Below are positions 1 through 8,375 of a stretch of DNA of 64,000 nucleotides, one piece after another. Source of the DNA: Paenibacillus sp. V4I7 (lineage in GTDB: Bacteria; Bacillota; Bacilli; Paenibacillales; NBRC-103111). The position numbers and the translations under genes are program-made. The stretch is taken from assembly GCF_030817275.1 (NCBI RefSeq), contig NZ_JAUSZD010000002.1, forward strand, positions 1,054,001 through 1,118,000, in the 5' to 3' direction. Every line of letters starts with the position of its first letter. Position 1 is the stretch's first letter. Below the pieces are notes generated by a model. It was given only the letters and a program-made list of their open reading frames with translations. It searched no databases and was not told the DNA's origin.

Positions 1-81
1 ATTACTATAAAGAAATGTTGTTTTTGAAATATTGTAAGTGGTTCAATCTGGATGTGAGATAGGTTGCCGTTAGCACAGCTG

Positions 82-172
82 AACTAACGAGGAACGTATG
101 TTCAATAAGAAACCAAGACGAGGCTGTCGACATGAAACGGCAGCCTCGTTGAAGTAACGGGCAGGGTAGTTT
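82..172 (+). repeat. Dispersed attC-like hairpin repeat, copy 1
   Basis: It begins AACTAACGAGGAACG and ends TAACGGGCAGGGTAGTT. The outer AACTA pairs with TAGTT, an inner TTCA pairs with TGAA, and a central stem of about 12 bp (GAGGCTGTCG against CGGCAGCCTC) closes the loop. It lies just upstream of the DUF3841 gene. The same architecture recurs through the window between small plus-strand genes. Confidence 0.8.
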
Positions 173-213
173 AAATACCTTCACGAATACTTTATTACGA
201 GGTTAGTAAAAAA

Positions 214-798
214 GTGGTTATTATGAAAGGTATTTTTGACAGACTCAAAGACAGGGGATATCGAGTGGAAAAATATTACTGGACACTTCAAACTAATGAA
301 GCCTGGGATCAATTTAGGAAACATGGCTTCATTGTTGGATCTTCAGAATTTTCAGGCTTCTCAGAACAATATAAGTGGATGATGAAGCAGATGAGTATCC
401 GATTAAACAAATATAATAATGAGTATCCCATTTGGGTGTGGTTGAAGAAACCAGATATGCGAACAGGCGGTTTTTTTCGGAGAGGTACTAGGTGTGTGAG
501 AATCCAACTTAATCTGAATGAGGAAGATGTACTTGTATCAGATTTTATGGATTGGCACTGTGTCTTAAATAATAATTACCTCTCAGATAATGAACAGGAT
601 TGGGATGAATATATCTTTGCTGAAGATAACGGAATTGATAATGATGAAATAAAACAGAAAAGTTGGGAGAAAATTTTTCACTGGAATAGAATCAGAGATG
701 TAGAATGGGAAGGGACAGAAGAAAGAGTTTTACAAGGTGTGACGGGCAAGATCGAATTAAATAAGATAATGAATGTTGAGCATTTTATTGCGAGATAA
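214..798 (+). CDS. DUF3841 domain protein
   Basis: The 194-residue protein matches my memory of the DUF3841 family: an N-terminal WTLQTNEAWDQF segment, then YPIWVWLKKPD, then a segment with LVSDFMDWHCVLNNNYL near the middle. The biochemical role of the family is unknown to me. The start chosen is GTG at 214, because GAGG at 199-202 is well placed for it; ATG at 223 is an alternative. No signal peptide or membrane segment is seen, so a cytosolic protein is expected. The gene sits alone between two copies of the dispersed repeat (82-172 and 838-926), like a gene cassette. Family call fairly sure, function not. Confidence 0.8.
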   Translation: MVIMKGIFDRLKDRGYRVEKYYWTLQTNEAWDQFRKHGFIVGSSEFSGFSEQYKWMMKQMSIRLNKYNNEYPIWVWLKKPDMRTGGFFRRGTRCVRIQLNLNEEDVLVSDFMDWHCVLNNNYLSDNEQDWDEYIFAEDNGIDNDEIKQKSWEKIFHWNRIRDVEWEGTEERVLQGVTGKIELNKIMNVEHFIAR

Positions 799-837
799 AC
801 ATAGCGTAAATGTTTCAGGATGCAGCTCGAGGCATTA

Positions 838-926
838 AACTAACGGGAAACTATAGTTCAATAAAGATACGGAGGCAGCCGACCACAATGATCGGCTGCC
901 TTTTCCACGATAGCGGGTAGGATAGT
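838..926 (+). repeat. Dispersed attC-like hairpin repeat, copy 2
   Basis: It runs from AACTAACGGGAAAC to GCGGGTAGGATAGT, with a central perfect stem AGGCAGCCGA / TCGGCTGCCT. It starts 40 bp after the DUF3841 stop and precedes the kinase remnant. Confidence 0.8.
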
Positions 927-949
927 GGAGTAAGCGATATTGTTTCAAT

Positions 950-1624
950 CAAAATGAGATCGAAAATATAATAAACCGTTTTGGTAAAGATTTTTATGAA
1001 ATGGTTTTGAGAGTTATTAATACATATTCTGATAAGTGGGCTCTGAACTCTTTTCAACTTATTCCTTCATATTCAGCAAACTTAGTTGTTAGATGCACTT
1101 CAGCTCGCTTTGGAAGTGTGGTGCTTAAAATAGGTAATCCCGCATTAATTTCCACTGAATATAATACTTTGAGTCAATATTACGGCAGTCAATTTTGCAA
1201 AGTGTTTGACGCGGATGTTGAGAGTGGTGTCATACTTGAAGAGTGTGTGCGACCAGGTATTTCTTTAAGGGATGAAGATTTACTTGACAAAAGACTATCT
1301 GTATTTTGTTCCTTATATAAAGGCATGCACATAACACCTGTAAAAACTGGAATATATCCGACTTACACAGAATGGGTCAGTAGAATTACAGAATACATGA
1401 GTAAGCGAGATGATTGCACAGAATTATATTTGCACATGAAAAAAGCAGAGGATATATGCTTATCGGTTTCTTCTTCGTATCTGACGATTACGGAAGGCAC
1501 GGTGAAAAATCACGTCTCAAATCTGATCGCGAAGCTGGGGCTCCGCGACCGAACGCAGGCGGCGTATATGCGGTCCGTCACTCCATTTGAGCGAAACGAG
1601 CATGACTTTTGGCATAGTGTATGA
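950..1624 (+). pseudogene. APH(6)-type kinase N-terminus fused to LuxR-type regulator C-terminus
   Basis: The first ~170 residues resemble aminoglycoside/hydroxyurea kinases of the APH(6) (streptomycin 6-kinase) family: WALNSFQLIPSYSANLV, VVLKIGNP, VILEECVRPG, and YPTYTEWVSRITEYMSK. Homology begins upstream of the first ATG (1001), at about 953 (NEIENIINRFGKDFYE), where no usual start codon is in frame. At about 1480 the reading frame switches to TEGTVKNHVSNLIAKLGLRD, the DNA-recognition helix region of a NarL/LuxR response regulator nearly identical to the end of the one at 5849-6511. The kinase catalytic HGDFHHDN region is missing, so no activity is expected. This is a deletion or insertion junction, not a designed fusion. 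Confidence 0.8.
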
Positions 1625-1636
1625 GATTCGTCATGC
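1600..1636. promoter_or_regulatory. CATGACTTTTGG palindrome, site 1
   Basis: GCATGAC (1600-1606) and GTCATGC (1630-1636) form an inverted repeat, and the left arm continues as CATGACTTTTGGCAT. The same motif follows the response regulator at 6520 and precedes the minus-strand DoxX gene at 7413. It is a candidate binding site of the response regulator. Confidence 0.45.
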
Positions 1637-1941
1637 GCAGCGGCCCAAGGTGATGCTTTTTTTGCGTCCAATTCATGACGTTCAACAGATTTGGCAGTCC
1701 GCTATTCTTGGTAAGATCAAAGGGCAAGAACGGAGGAGAACGCGGCAGCGAATCTCCGACGAAACTCAAGAAGAGATAGGAGAGTGGGCGTGATGGCGGA
1801 AAAAAGAGTCGGTTTGGCGTTGCGGATCGTGACTGTGTCGCTCTTGCTGTGATGGTGGTCGGATCTTTCTTTGAACTCAACTGCTTCTTGAATTATTGAA
1901 CGCACATACGAATGCAATGGATTATGCGGAGGTGAAGGCTT
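1637..1941. other. Degenerate region, no gene seen
   Basis: No convincing gene is present. Part of it (about 1650-1740: CATGAC, then ACAGA-TTGGC, ATTCTTG and GGAGGA) lines up loosely with the region after the response regulator at 6590-6665. This suggests a decayed copy of the same promoter and ribosome binding site whose gene is lost. The GGAGGTG ribosome binding site of msrAB is at 1927-1933. Confidence 0.5.
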
Positions 1942-3087
1942 ATGAACTTGAAACGATTCGTGCTTCCCGGGTTGATGGCCGTGGTGTTGTTTGCCGCTTA
2001 TGGTTCATATCACAAACACGATACTACGGAGGCGAAAGGCATGAGTAACAAGGTGAATCGATTAACGGAAACGGCGACGGCAAGTGGGGATACCAAGACC
2101 GCCGTTTTCGCCGGAGGGTGCTTCTGGAGCGTGGAAGCGCCGTTCGAGAAGCTGGACGGCGTCGTGGGCGTTGTCACCGGCTATACGGGCGGACACACGA
2201 CCGATCCGACTTATGAGAAGGTGTCTGCCGGAAAGACGGGCCATCTCGAAGCGGTGCAGGTCCGTTACGACCCGAGCCGCATCTCGTACGACCAGCTGCT
2301 CCAAGTCTTCTGGCGCAACACGGATCCGACCGACGCGGAGGGGCAATTCGCCGACCGCGGCACGGAATATCGTTCGGTCATCTTCTACGACGGCAAGGAA
2401 CAGCATACGGCGGCGGAAGCGTCGAAAGCGGCGCTCGCCGCACAAGGCAAGTTTGAGAAACCGCTCGTGACGAACATTTTACCGGTCTCCACGTTCTATG
2501 AAGCCGAGGAAGTCCATCAGGACTTCTACCGGACCCATCAGGCCGATTACAAATTCAACGACGTCGCGTCCGGCCGGGAGGCGTTTCTGGACCGCGTCTG
2601 GGGCGAGGACCAGGAGTTGAAGGAGCTGGAAAGTCCGTATTCTCGGTTCGACAAAGCGGAAAGGCTGAAGTCGCTCACGAAGCTGCAGGTCGAAGTCACG
2701 CAGCATGATCAGGACGAGCCGCCGTTCCAGAACTCGTATTGGAACAACACCGAAGAAGGCATATACGTGGACATCGTGTCGGGCGAACCGCTGTTCAGCT
2801 CGAAAGGCCAGTTTGATGCCGGTACGGGTTGGGCGAGCTTCACCCGTCCTTTGGAGCCGGATAGCGTGGTCTACCGGAAAGTCGGCGGGTTCTTCTCGGA
2901 CGAGACTCAAGTGAGAAGCCGCTACGCGGATTCCTTCCTCGGCCACGTATTCGAAGACGGCCCCGAGCCGACGGGACTTCGCTATTGCACGAACTCCGCG
3001 TCGCTTCGCTTTATTCCGAAGAACGACTTGGCACAAAGCGGATACGGGAAATATGCCAAACTATTTCAGGGGGACGATGAACAATGA
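1942..3087 (+). CDS. msrAB: Peptide methionine sulfoxide reductase MsrA/MsrB fusion, exported or membrane-anchored
   Basis: This bifunctional enzyme reduces methionine-S-sulfoxide (MsrA domain) and methionine-R-sulfoxide (MsrB domain) in proteins. Residues ~8-22 form a hydrophobic N-terminal signal or anchor, so it probably works outside the membrane. The MsrA domain has GGCFWSVE with catalytic Cys60. The MsrB domain (from ~270) has GTGWASF and RYCTNSASL with catalytic Cys349. The two CxxC zinc sites found in many MsrB proteins are absent. The ATG at 1942 follows GGAGGTG by 8 bp. The stop overlaps the dinB-like start (ATGA), so the two are translationally coupled. A decayed second copy lies at 15485-16354. 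Confidence 0.95.
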   Translation: MNLKRFVLPGLMAVVLFAAYGSYHKHDTTEAKGMSNKVNRLTETATASGDTKTAVFAGGCFWSVEAPFEKLDGVVGVVTGYTGGHTTDPTYEKVSAGKTGHLEAVQVRYDPSRISYDQLLQVFWRNTDPTDAEGQFADRGTEYRSVIFYDGKEQHTAAEASKAALAAQGKFEKPLVTNILPVSTFYEAEEVHQDFYRTHQADYKFNDVASGREAFLDRVWGEDQELKELESPYSRFDKAERLKSLTKLQVEVTQHDQDEPPFQNSYWNNTEEGIYVDIVSGEPLFSSKGQFDAGTGWASFTRPLEPDSVVYRKVGGFFSDETQVRSRYADSFLGHVFEDGPEPTGLRYCTNSASLRFIPKNDLAQSGYGKYAKLFQGDDEQ

Positions 3088-3607
3088 GAAACGAATTTAT
3101 TTTGGAACTGTTGGACAGCCGGCTGAACGTCTTTCTTCAATTGGTCGAGCAATGCCCTCCGGACAAACGCCGAGTGATCCCGAACGGCTTCAAGAACCAC
3201 TTGCATTGGCATGTCGGGCATGTGCTGACGGTGACGGAATTCCACGTGTTCAGCCTCTCGAACCAGCCTACGTTCCTGTCGGAACGGTACCAGGCGTTGT
3301 TCGCCTACGGCACGAAGCCTGCGGATTGGCAGGAAGAGCCGCCGGCGTGGGACGACTTGATCGCGCAGCTGAGAGCTCTAGCGGTCCTCATCCGTAAGAC
3401 GTTGAAGGACAGGCTGGACGAGCCCGTGCCGGAGAACTTCCTGAAGGCGCAAACGATCGGCGAGCTGATCGTGTCCACGGAGCTGCATATGCTTGACCAT
3501 GTCGGATTCGTCAACGCTATGCTGAAAGCACTGCAAGCTTCCTAAGGCGAACGATGCTTCTTTGATTACTACCCACAACGAACCATATGCCCGCCTTCAA
3601 CACGATA
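2036..3607 (+). repeat. msrAB-dinB duplication, intact copy
   Basis: From AGGCATGAGTAACAAGG to CCTTCAACACGATA this segment matches 15483-16873 with scattered substitutions, a deletion of the MsrB core in the other copy, and a conserved tail after the DinB stop. The match ends abruptly at CACGATA in both copies. Confidence 0.85.
3084..3545 (+). CDS. DinB/YfiT-like metal-binding protein
   Basis: The 153-residue protein fits the DinB four-helix-bundle superfamily, whose members use three histidines to bind a metal and often act as thiol-dependent transferases. Candidate ligands are His in HWHVGH (~residues 42-46) and HMLDH (~135-139). Its exact reaction is unknown. The start ATG overlaps the msrAB stop by 4 bp, so it is co-translated with a methionine sulfoxide reductase, which suggests a role in oxidative or thiol stress. 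A near-identical paralogue is at 16351-16812. A strong hairpin terminator follows at 3648. Confidence 0.85.
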   Translation: MRNEFILELLDSRLNVFLQLVEQCPPDKRRVIPNGFKNHLHWHVGHVLTVTEFHVFSLSNQPTFLSERYQALFAYGTKPADWQEEPPAWDDLIAQLRALAVLIRKTLKDRLDEPVPENFLKAQTIGELIVSTELHMLDHVGFVNAMLKALQAS

Positions 3608-3647
3608 CCATAGCTGTCTAATGCAGATTTACTTGCTGAGAACAAAA

Positions 3648-3690
3648 AACAAAACCATTGTTCGAGTCCGAATGATGGTTTTGTTATTTA
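3648..3690 (+). terminator. Rho-independent terminator after msrAB-dinB
   Basis: AACAAAACCAT pairs with ATGGTTTTGTT across a short loop and is followed by ATTTATTT. It lies about 100 bp after the DinB stop codon. Confidence 0.75.
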
Positions 3691-3728
3691 TTTAAAAGGA
3701 TTGTTTGAAATAGAAGCAGCGGACGGGA

Positions 3729-4052
3729 ATGTTATCAAAGTTCTTGTCATCCGACAGTTCTTTTTGCAATCAAGGTTGGGTGCTACTGCTTAAAGATAAT
3801 TCTGCAAATCAAATGTTTTACGAATGTAGCGAGTGTTATGCACAGTATGACAACTACGTGGATATAGACAAACAGGCGTTACCATTGGATACGCATACTG
3901 GCGAAATCGTGATACCACGAGATGAAGAAATAATAAATAATTCTCTGTTTGGATATTTAATAGTAAGTTGGAAAGGGAAAAAACTAATAATTCAAAACGG
4001 TGAGATTATAGCAATATGGAATAGCGAATTACGCTCATACGATCAATCTTAA
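3729..4052 (+). CDS. Hypothetical protein with CxxC motif
   Basis: This 107-residue soluble protein is not recognised. It has YECSECYAQYDN (two Cys, three apart) in the first half and a C-terminal stretch KGKKLIIQNGEIIAIWN that looks like a small beta-rich domain. The start ATG at 3729 has only a weak GGACGGGA sequence before it, so the start may be wrong or the gene 5'-truncated. It follows the msrAB-dinB terminator and precedes IS3 debris. Confidence 0.5.
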   Translation: MLSKFLSSDSSFCNQGWVLLLKDNSANQMFYECSECYAQYDNYVDIDKQALPLDTHTGEIVIPRDEEIINNSLFGYLIVSWKGKKLIIQNGEIIAIWNSELRSYDQS

Positions 4053-4370
4053 AATAGACCATCACATATTCATACGGTTTAATGAATATCTCTGTCGTAG
4101 GATTTATCGTTAGCCTCGTTAAAGTAATAGGCAGTAGAACGAAATGGTTGGTTCTTCTTACTGAAAGGAAAAAGTTTGTTGGAAACGAATATAATCAAAA
4201 GGTAATATGCCATGAAAATGGGGTGGTTATCTTCTCTAATTCCTTTAAGAAAAAAGAAAAGATAGCAGCCAACCGTCGACGAATCCGTCCCGATGATTTT
4301 CTTTACGACGGCCTGATGCAAGGATTCGCAAGCATACCTGACCAACTGATCGCGTCGCTTCAGGTTAAAG
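4053..4370. other. Intergenic region with partial repeat, no clear gene
   Basis: A weak 3'-half of the dispersed repeat (GTTAGCCTCGTTAAAGTAATAGGCAG) is at 4110-4135. A 100-codon open frame at 4082-4384 has no ribosome binding site and no recognisable domain; I do not call it a gene. Confidence 0.4.
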
Positions 4371-4517
4371 ATGGAATGGCTTAATGATCATACTTTCAAA
4401 ACGCGTGCTGAGGCTAAGAAGGCTGTATTCGAATATATCGAATTATTTTCCAACCGTCGGAGAACGCATTCCTCCAACGAATATATACCGCCGTTCAAGG
4501 TCAGAGCAAAGCGGTGA
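4371..4517 (+). pseudogene. IS3-family transposase C-terminal fragment
   Basis: The frame reads MEWLNDHTFKTRAEAKK, then EYIELFSNRRRTHSSNEYIP, ending KRAKR-like and a stop. This is the typical C-terminus of IS3/IS150 ORFB transposase (FKTRAEA...YI..F.N..R.HSS). The rest of the transposase and both IS ends are missing. Confidence 0.8.
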
Positions 4518-4554
4518 GTGTTAGACTAATTGGTGTCAGAGACCATTGAACAAA

Positions 4555-4584
4555 TCGACTTTTACAGCCAAAATATGTTATGAT
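4555..4584 (+). promoter_or_regulatory. Sigma-A type promoter of the two-component operon
   Basis: TCGACT (4555-4560), an 18-bp spacer and TATGAT (4579-4584) precede the kinase gene by 45 bp. The -35 box is a partial match and the -10 is strong. Confidence 0.6.
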
Positions 4585-4628
4585 CGCGTGATATAGGAGA
4601 ATGACTATATGATGAGGAGTAGGAGTTA

Positions 4629-5852
4629 TTGTTAAAAAAATTGGATATTATCATTAGTAGTCCCTTTTCATGGAGACTATTTTTTGGGCTAAAGCTCGTT
4701 TTTGGTTTAGCTATAGCAGGTATTTTTTATTTTGAAAATTCGACTACGATTTTTTTGAGTTTAAGTTTTGTTATCTTTTCAGTGGTAGTTTTCCTTATTG
4801 TTAATCAGTTTTACGCAAAAATGAAAAAGCGAAATTTGCTTTTTCACCTCCTCATCTTAGATTTTTTGGTGTCCGCATCTTATGGTTATATTTTTATCGG
4901 CGGGAAATTCCCCAATCACCTGTTTATTGGGATAACGGCTTTAGCTATTTTAATGTTTATAAAAAAAACCCGCATACTCATTCTTGCTTGTATCTTATTG
5001 CTGTTACTCTTTATTGTTACGATGGGTAGTATTGACTGGTACTTGTATAAACGACTGGACGAAACCGGCTATTTTATAGCCTGCTCGTTTATTGTTTTCG
5101 CATGCATCGTGACGGCTTTAATTAATTTCTACCAAAGGGCTCGCAGGGATACATTGGAGCTCTACGAGAAATTGAAGCAGTCCCATGTGCAATTGCAGGA
5201 ATATGCGCTCAAGGCGGAAGAGTGGGCGGCAACGAGGGAAAGAGTGCGAATTGCCCGAGAAATTCATGATACGGTAGGTCATAAACTGACGGCATTGTTG
5301 GTCCAAATGCAAGTGGCACGTAAGTTAAGTGTGGTCGATCCAATACGCAGCGAGCAATCCTATCTGGAATGCGAGGGATTAATCCGATCTTCATTACAAG
5401 AACTCCGATTGTCGGTAAGGGCTATTCGAGATGAACCTATTAAATCCTCTTATTTGAATGATTGCCTTGAAAGGTTGTCAGAGGAGTTTACCAAATTTGC
5501 ACAGGTCCAAACTGATTTTAAAGCGGATGGGATTCCCGTTGCAATTCCTAGCGACTTACAATTGACCGCTTACCGAATCGCACAGGAATCGCTTACGAAT
5601 GCTCAGAAACATGGACATGCAAATAATGCGGAAATCTCGTTAACCTATTCCGACACCAGCTTTTCTCTTTGCATAAGCAATGACGGAGAAATGCCTGACG
5701 ATCTAAAGCCGGGGTTTGGGTTAATCAATTTACAAGAACGAGTGAAGGAGTGGAACGGAGAGGTGTATTTTAGGATGGATCCCATCAAGGGCTTCGCTGT
5801 TGAAGTTGTACTTCCATATTCCTTGACGGATACGGAGCGTGAAAAGAATTGA
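4629..5852 (+). CDS. NarL/DesK-type membrane sensor histidine kinase
   Basis: The 407-residue kinase has about six membrane segments in residues 10-180. A short coiled coil leads to the HisKA_3 box AREIHDTVGHKLTALL with phospho-acceptor His213. The ATP-binding domain has the N-box AYRIAQESLTNAQKHG and G-box GFGLINLQERV. It should phosphorylate the adjacent response regulator, and the multi-helix sensor suggests a membrane or lipid-related signal. Start TTG at 4629 is supported by GAGGAG at 4614-4619. The stop overlaps the regulator start by 4 bp. The input signal cannot be told from sequence. Confidence 0.92.
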   Translation: MLKKLDIIISSPFSWRLFFGLKLVFGLAIAGIFYFENSTTIFLSLSFVIFSVVVFLIVNQFYAKMKKRNLLFHLLILDFLVSASYGYIFIGGKFPNHLFIGITALAILMFIKKTRILILACILLLLLFIVTMGSIDWYLYKRLDETGYFIACSFIVFACIVTALINFYQRARRDTLELYEKLKQSHVQLQEYALKAEEWAATRERVRIAREIHDTVGHKLTALLVQMQVARKLSVVDPIRSEQSYLECEGLIRSSLQELRLSVRAIRDEPIKSSYLNDCLERLSEEFTKFAQVQTDFKADGIPVAIPSDLQLTAYRIAQESLTNAQKHGHANNAEISLTYSDTSFSLCISNDGEMPDDLKPGFGLINLQERVKEWNGEVYFRMDPIKGFAVEVVLPYSLTDTEREKN

Positions 5853-6511
5853 GGATTCTTATCGTTGACGATCAACGAATCTTGAGAGACGGGCTTGCGA
5901 CCATCATCGGCTTGGAACCTGGCATTGAAGTGGTTGGAACGGCTGTGGATGGAAGGGATGCCTATTCCAAAGTGGTTGAATGGCGACCGGATGTGGTGTT
6001 GATGGACATTCGAATGCCGGGAATGGATGGCGTCGAAGGATCTAAATTGATCCTCAAGCATTTTCCGGAGACGAAGGTATTAATTCTGACCACTTTTGAT
6101 GATGTGGAATTGATCATGCAAGTTTTGGAAAACGGTGTCCATGGGTATTTATTGAAGGATATGCCTGCGGAGGCGATCATAAGCGCTATTCAAACAGTCT
6201 ACAATGGTGGAACAGTACTGCAACAAGATATGACTTCGATGCTGCTAAAAGAGTTAAAGAAAATGTCCGAAAAGAACCCGGAGAAGACGCATCCCCTAAG
6301 TCATCATGAACCGGAAGGATTGGGGTTATTAACTGAACGGGAGAAAGATGTACTGGCTTTATTGGGGCAAGGATTGAATAATAAAGAAATCGCAAGCTCG
6401 CTGTTTCTTACGGAAGGTACAGTGAAAAATCACGTTTCAAATCTCATAGCCAAGCTTGGGCTGCGCGACAGAACGCAAGCTGCTGTATTTTCGGTTCGCC
6501 ATCTACTTTAA
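5849..6511 (+). CDS. NarL/FixJ-family response regulator
   Basis: The 220-residue protein has a receiver domain (acidic VDDQR, phospho-acceptor Asp53 in VVLMDIRMPG, and LLKDMP near Lys ~104) and a LuxR-type helix-turn-helix at the C-terminus (LTEREKDVLALLGQGLNNKE, then TEGTVKNHVSNLIAKLGL). TTG start at 5849 overlaps the kinase stop (TTGA), so the pair is translationally coupled. A second, lost paralogue left its C-terminus at ~1480-1590. Palindromes with CATGACTTTTGG directly after this gene and before the DoxX gene are plausible targets. Confidence 0.92.
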   Translation: MRILIVDDQRILRDGLATIIGLEPGIEVVGTAVDGRDAYSKVVEWRPDVVLMDIRMPGMDGVEGSKLILKHFPETKVLILTTFDDVELIMQVLENGVHGYLLKDMPAEAIISAIQTVYNGGTVLQQDMTSMLLKELKKMSEKNPEKTHPLSHHEPEGLGLLTEREKDVLALLGQGLNNKEIASSLFLTEGTVKNHVSNLIAKLGLRDRTQAAVFSVRHLL

Positions 6512-6519
6512 ATCGCGAG

Positions 6520-6557
6520 GCATGACTTTTGGCATTAAAGCTTGAAATTTTTCATGC
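6520..6557. promoter_or_regulatory. CATGACTTTTGG palindrome, site 2
   Basis: GCATGA (6520-6525) and TCATGC (6552-6557) flank CTTTTGGCATTAAAG. It is immediately downstream of the response-regulator gene, in the position of an operator for a following transcription unit. Confidence 0.45.
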
Positions 6558-6809
6558 TTTAATGGTCAATAGTTGTGCCTTTTCTATTGAAATACATGAC
6601 TTCTCACAGACTTGCACTTGTTCGATTCTTGTTATTTTCCAAGTGTAGGGAAAAGGAGGAATGCTTCTATCCACCTCGATTCATGGTCTACGCATGGAGC
6701 GACGAAGGGAATTGTTTAGGTGTTACTTTTAGAGGTCACATGGCCCCTTTTCAATTAAAGGTGTAAAATGACGAGATCGAGGAAATAACAAGATAAATAA
6801 ATGCCAAAA
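6558..6809. other. Remnant of a lost downstream gene
   Basis: A good ribosome binding site (AAAGGAGG, ~6652-6659) leads to a 23-codon frame at 6661 that stops quickly. An overlapping 63-codon frame at 6575-6766 has no recognisable domain. This looks like the start of a gene controlled by the two-component system whose body was deleted. Confidence 0.35.
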
Positions 6810-6835
6810 AACCCAAAGCGAATGCGCCTTGGGTT
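6810..6835 (-). terminator. Terminator of the minus-strand DoxX gene
   Basis: On the minus strand AACCCAAGGCG, a 4-nt loop and CGCTTTGGGTT are followed by TTTTT. It lies 58 bp past the DoxX stop codon. Confidence 0.75.
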
Positions 6836-6892
6836 GACATAATCACTCGAGGTTCGGGCCTCTGCTTGTCTTGTTTCTCTCATAACGGACGA

Positions 6893-7276
6893 CTATTTGT
6901 AGGCGGGTTCCTTACGGATTTCGTTCAGTTTGCGAAACACAATGTAGGAGGCCATAAGAAGTACAATCGCAACTACAGCTGCAATGCTTTCCGAAGGGTA
7001 GCCGCTAGCAATGTTTGACCAAATAGCCGAAATGGCATCGAACGTAAATCCGGCATACGCCCACTCTTTTAATCTATTAAATTTTGGAACAAGCAGCGCA
7101 ATAATTCCGAGAGCTTTTGCGATTCCAAGTATATTCAAAAAGTACTCCGGATAACCCAACTTCGTGACAATTTCTACGACTTGGGAAGTATGAGACAAAT
7201 CTGAAAAAGCAGTTATTAAGAAATATAAAGCAACAATGCCCACAAGAATCCAATTGATGATTTTAATATTTTTCAT
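6893..7276 (-). CDS. DoxX-like membrane protein
   Basis: This small integral membrane protein of the DoxX-like family has four hydrophobic segments and conserved-looking ILGIAKALGIIALLVP and WAYAGFTFDAISA stretches. Its function is uncertain; family members are linked to redox stress. I choose ATG at 7276 (127 residues). A second in-frame ATG at 7312 has an almost identical upstream sequence (GGAGCTGYCAAAATGAAAA), so a 36-bp tandem duplication has created two ribosome binding site/start pairs. Transcription should come from near the palindrome at 7413-7457, tying it to the two-component system. Confidence 0.82.
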   Translation of the reverse strand: MKNIKIINWILVGIVALYFLITAFSDLSHTSQVVEIVTKLGYPEYFLNILGIAKALGIIALLVPKFNRLKEWAYAGFTFDAISAIWSNIASGYPSESIAAVVAIVLLMASYIVFRKLNEIRKEPAYK

Positions 7277-7412
7277 TTTGACAGCTCCTCGATAATTTTT
7301 AATAGTTTTCATTTTGGCAGCTCCTTGCTTCCGTTTTTTCTTTCACCTTTATGATATCAAGAAAAGGAAGGAGGCAAATCTGCGAAAAGATAGATATTCG
7401 CATGAAAACGAG

Positions 7413-7457
7413 CATGACTTTTGGTGAAAGTTTTAATGCTCTATGCAAGAAGTCATG
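7413..7457 (-). promoter_or_regulatory. CATGACTTTTGG palindrome, site 3, upstream of DoxX gene
   Basis: CATGACTT (7413-7420) and AAGTCATG (7450-7457) are a perfect 8-bp inverted repeat. The site lies 137 bp upstream of the chosen DoxX start on its own strand and shares CATGACTTTTGG with sites 1 and 2. Confidence 0.5.
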
Positions 7458-7522
7458 TTCCCCGGAATTTAATGCGGTAATGGAAGATCGGGGATAGGGC
7501 AATTAAGGAAGACTGAAGTTCA

Positions 7523-7750
7523 TTGACGGGATTCCTTGAATCTGGTTTTGATGTGGTATTCGCTCTCGAGCTTGATGAAGATGCAGTCAAAACCTATCGA
7601 CATAATATCGGTTTACATATCTTCAATGGAGATATCACCAAATTTGATAAAAGCGCTATTACAAAGGCACGAGTAATGATCGGAGGAAGCCCATGCCAGG
7701 GTTTTTCTAATTCAAATAGATATACAAATTTTTTGGACCTTGCGATCTAA
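7523..7750 (+). pseudogene. C5-cytosine DNA methyltransferase fragment
   Basis: About 75 residues carry FLESGFDVVFALELDEDAVKTY (motif II region), NGDI, and the catalytic-loop motif GGSPCQGFSNSNR (motif IV, with the ProCys nucleophile). Motif I (FSGAGG) upstream and all later motifs, including the target-recognition domain, are missing. No partner restriction enzyme is seen. Non-functional remnant. Confidence 0.85.
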
Positions 7751-8264
7751 ATGATGTACGGCAGCCTGTATCCCCGGCTTCACGGTGTTACAATTGGGTT
7801 CCATAATGGTCCCTTGCTTGTCTCGACATTTTGTGTTTCGGCAAGGTGTATAGCTTGATCCAAACAAACCGCAAATGACCGGGGAATCTCCTTGACCTTA
7901 GCCAGAATGGGGTTTTGAAGGAAGAGGGTTGGTTGGGCAAGCATGAACAGTTAGCCCAGTTAGCAAGCGCTTCCAATACCTTAAGGCTTGTTTGATCTGT
8001 CCCCGTGATGGCAGCTACTACAATCCTTCCTACTAAAGCGTGCCGTGCTGTGCAGATTTAGTTTAATTGTTGAAGTATTCGTGAAGTATCGATGCGAGGT
8101 TCGGTTCATTTGATGGGAAATTTAATCCATTATTATCCGATTCTGGAGTCTATTGTTCGTATGGATTATACTTAAATTATACATCAGTGGCAATATTGGA
8201 GGAGTGATTCAAGTGGAAGGTCTAATACTAGAAAAAGATACTCCATTTCAAGTTGTCTGGTGAT
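7751..8264. other. Degenerate region, no intact gene
   Basis: A minus-strand open frame (7788-7976) with a frameshifted neighbour (ILAKVKEIPRSFAVCLDQAI) may be a decayed gene I do not recognise. Near 8196-8263 a ribosome binding site (GGAGGAG) and GTG start open a frame of only 16 codons. Confidence 0.35.
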
Positions 8265-8320
8265 AAAAAAGTCGTGAACCAGTAAAAAAAGTCATGAACC
8301 AGTAAAAAATGTCGTGAACC
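8265..8320 (+). repeat. Three tandem ~20-bp repeats
   Basis: Three copies of AAAAAAGTCGTGAACCAGT (second with GTCATGAACC, third with TGTCGTGAACC) run head to tail. They may be transposase-binding sites at an element end or a slipped repeat; three units with no spacers do not make a CRISPR array. Confidence 0.7.
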
Positions 8321-8328
8321 TCTTAGTC

Positions 8329-8369
8329 AGTCCCGATGATCTTTAATAATCATCGGGACTATTTTTTTA
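8329..8369 (+). terminator. Strong hairpin terminator
   Basis: AGTCCCGATGAT pairs perfectly with ATCATCGGGACT and is followed by ATTTTTTT. It ends right before the XRE regulator's ribosome binding site, so it isolates that gene or attenuates it. Confidence 0.85.
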
Positions 8370-8375
8370 TCAGGA

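Noticed and set aside
82..172. Repeats as plain rho-independent terminators
   Set aside because: The central stems lack consistent T-tracts, and conserved outer motifs with complementary ends go beyond a terminator.
2062..2470. Overlapping frames on both strands in msrAB
   Set aside because: High-GC shadows of a clearly functional gene.
4082..4384. 100-codon open frame
   Set aside because: No ribosome binding site or domain; overlaps repeat and IS3 debris.
8265..8320. Possible CRISPR array
   Set aside because: Only three ~20-bp units with no spacers and no Cas genes.
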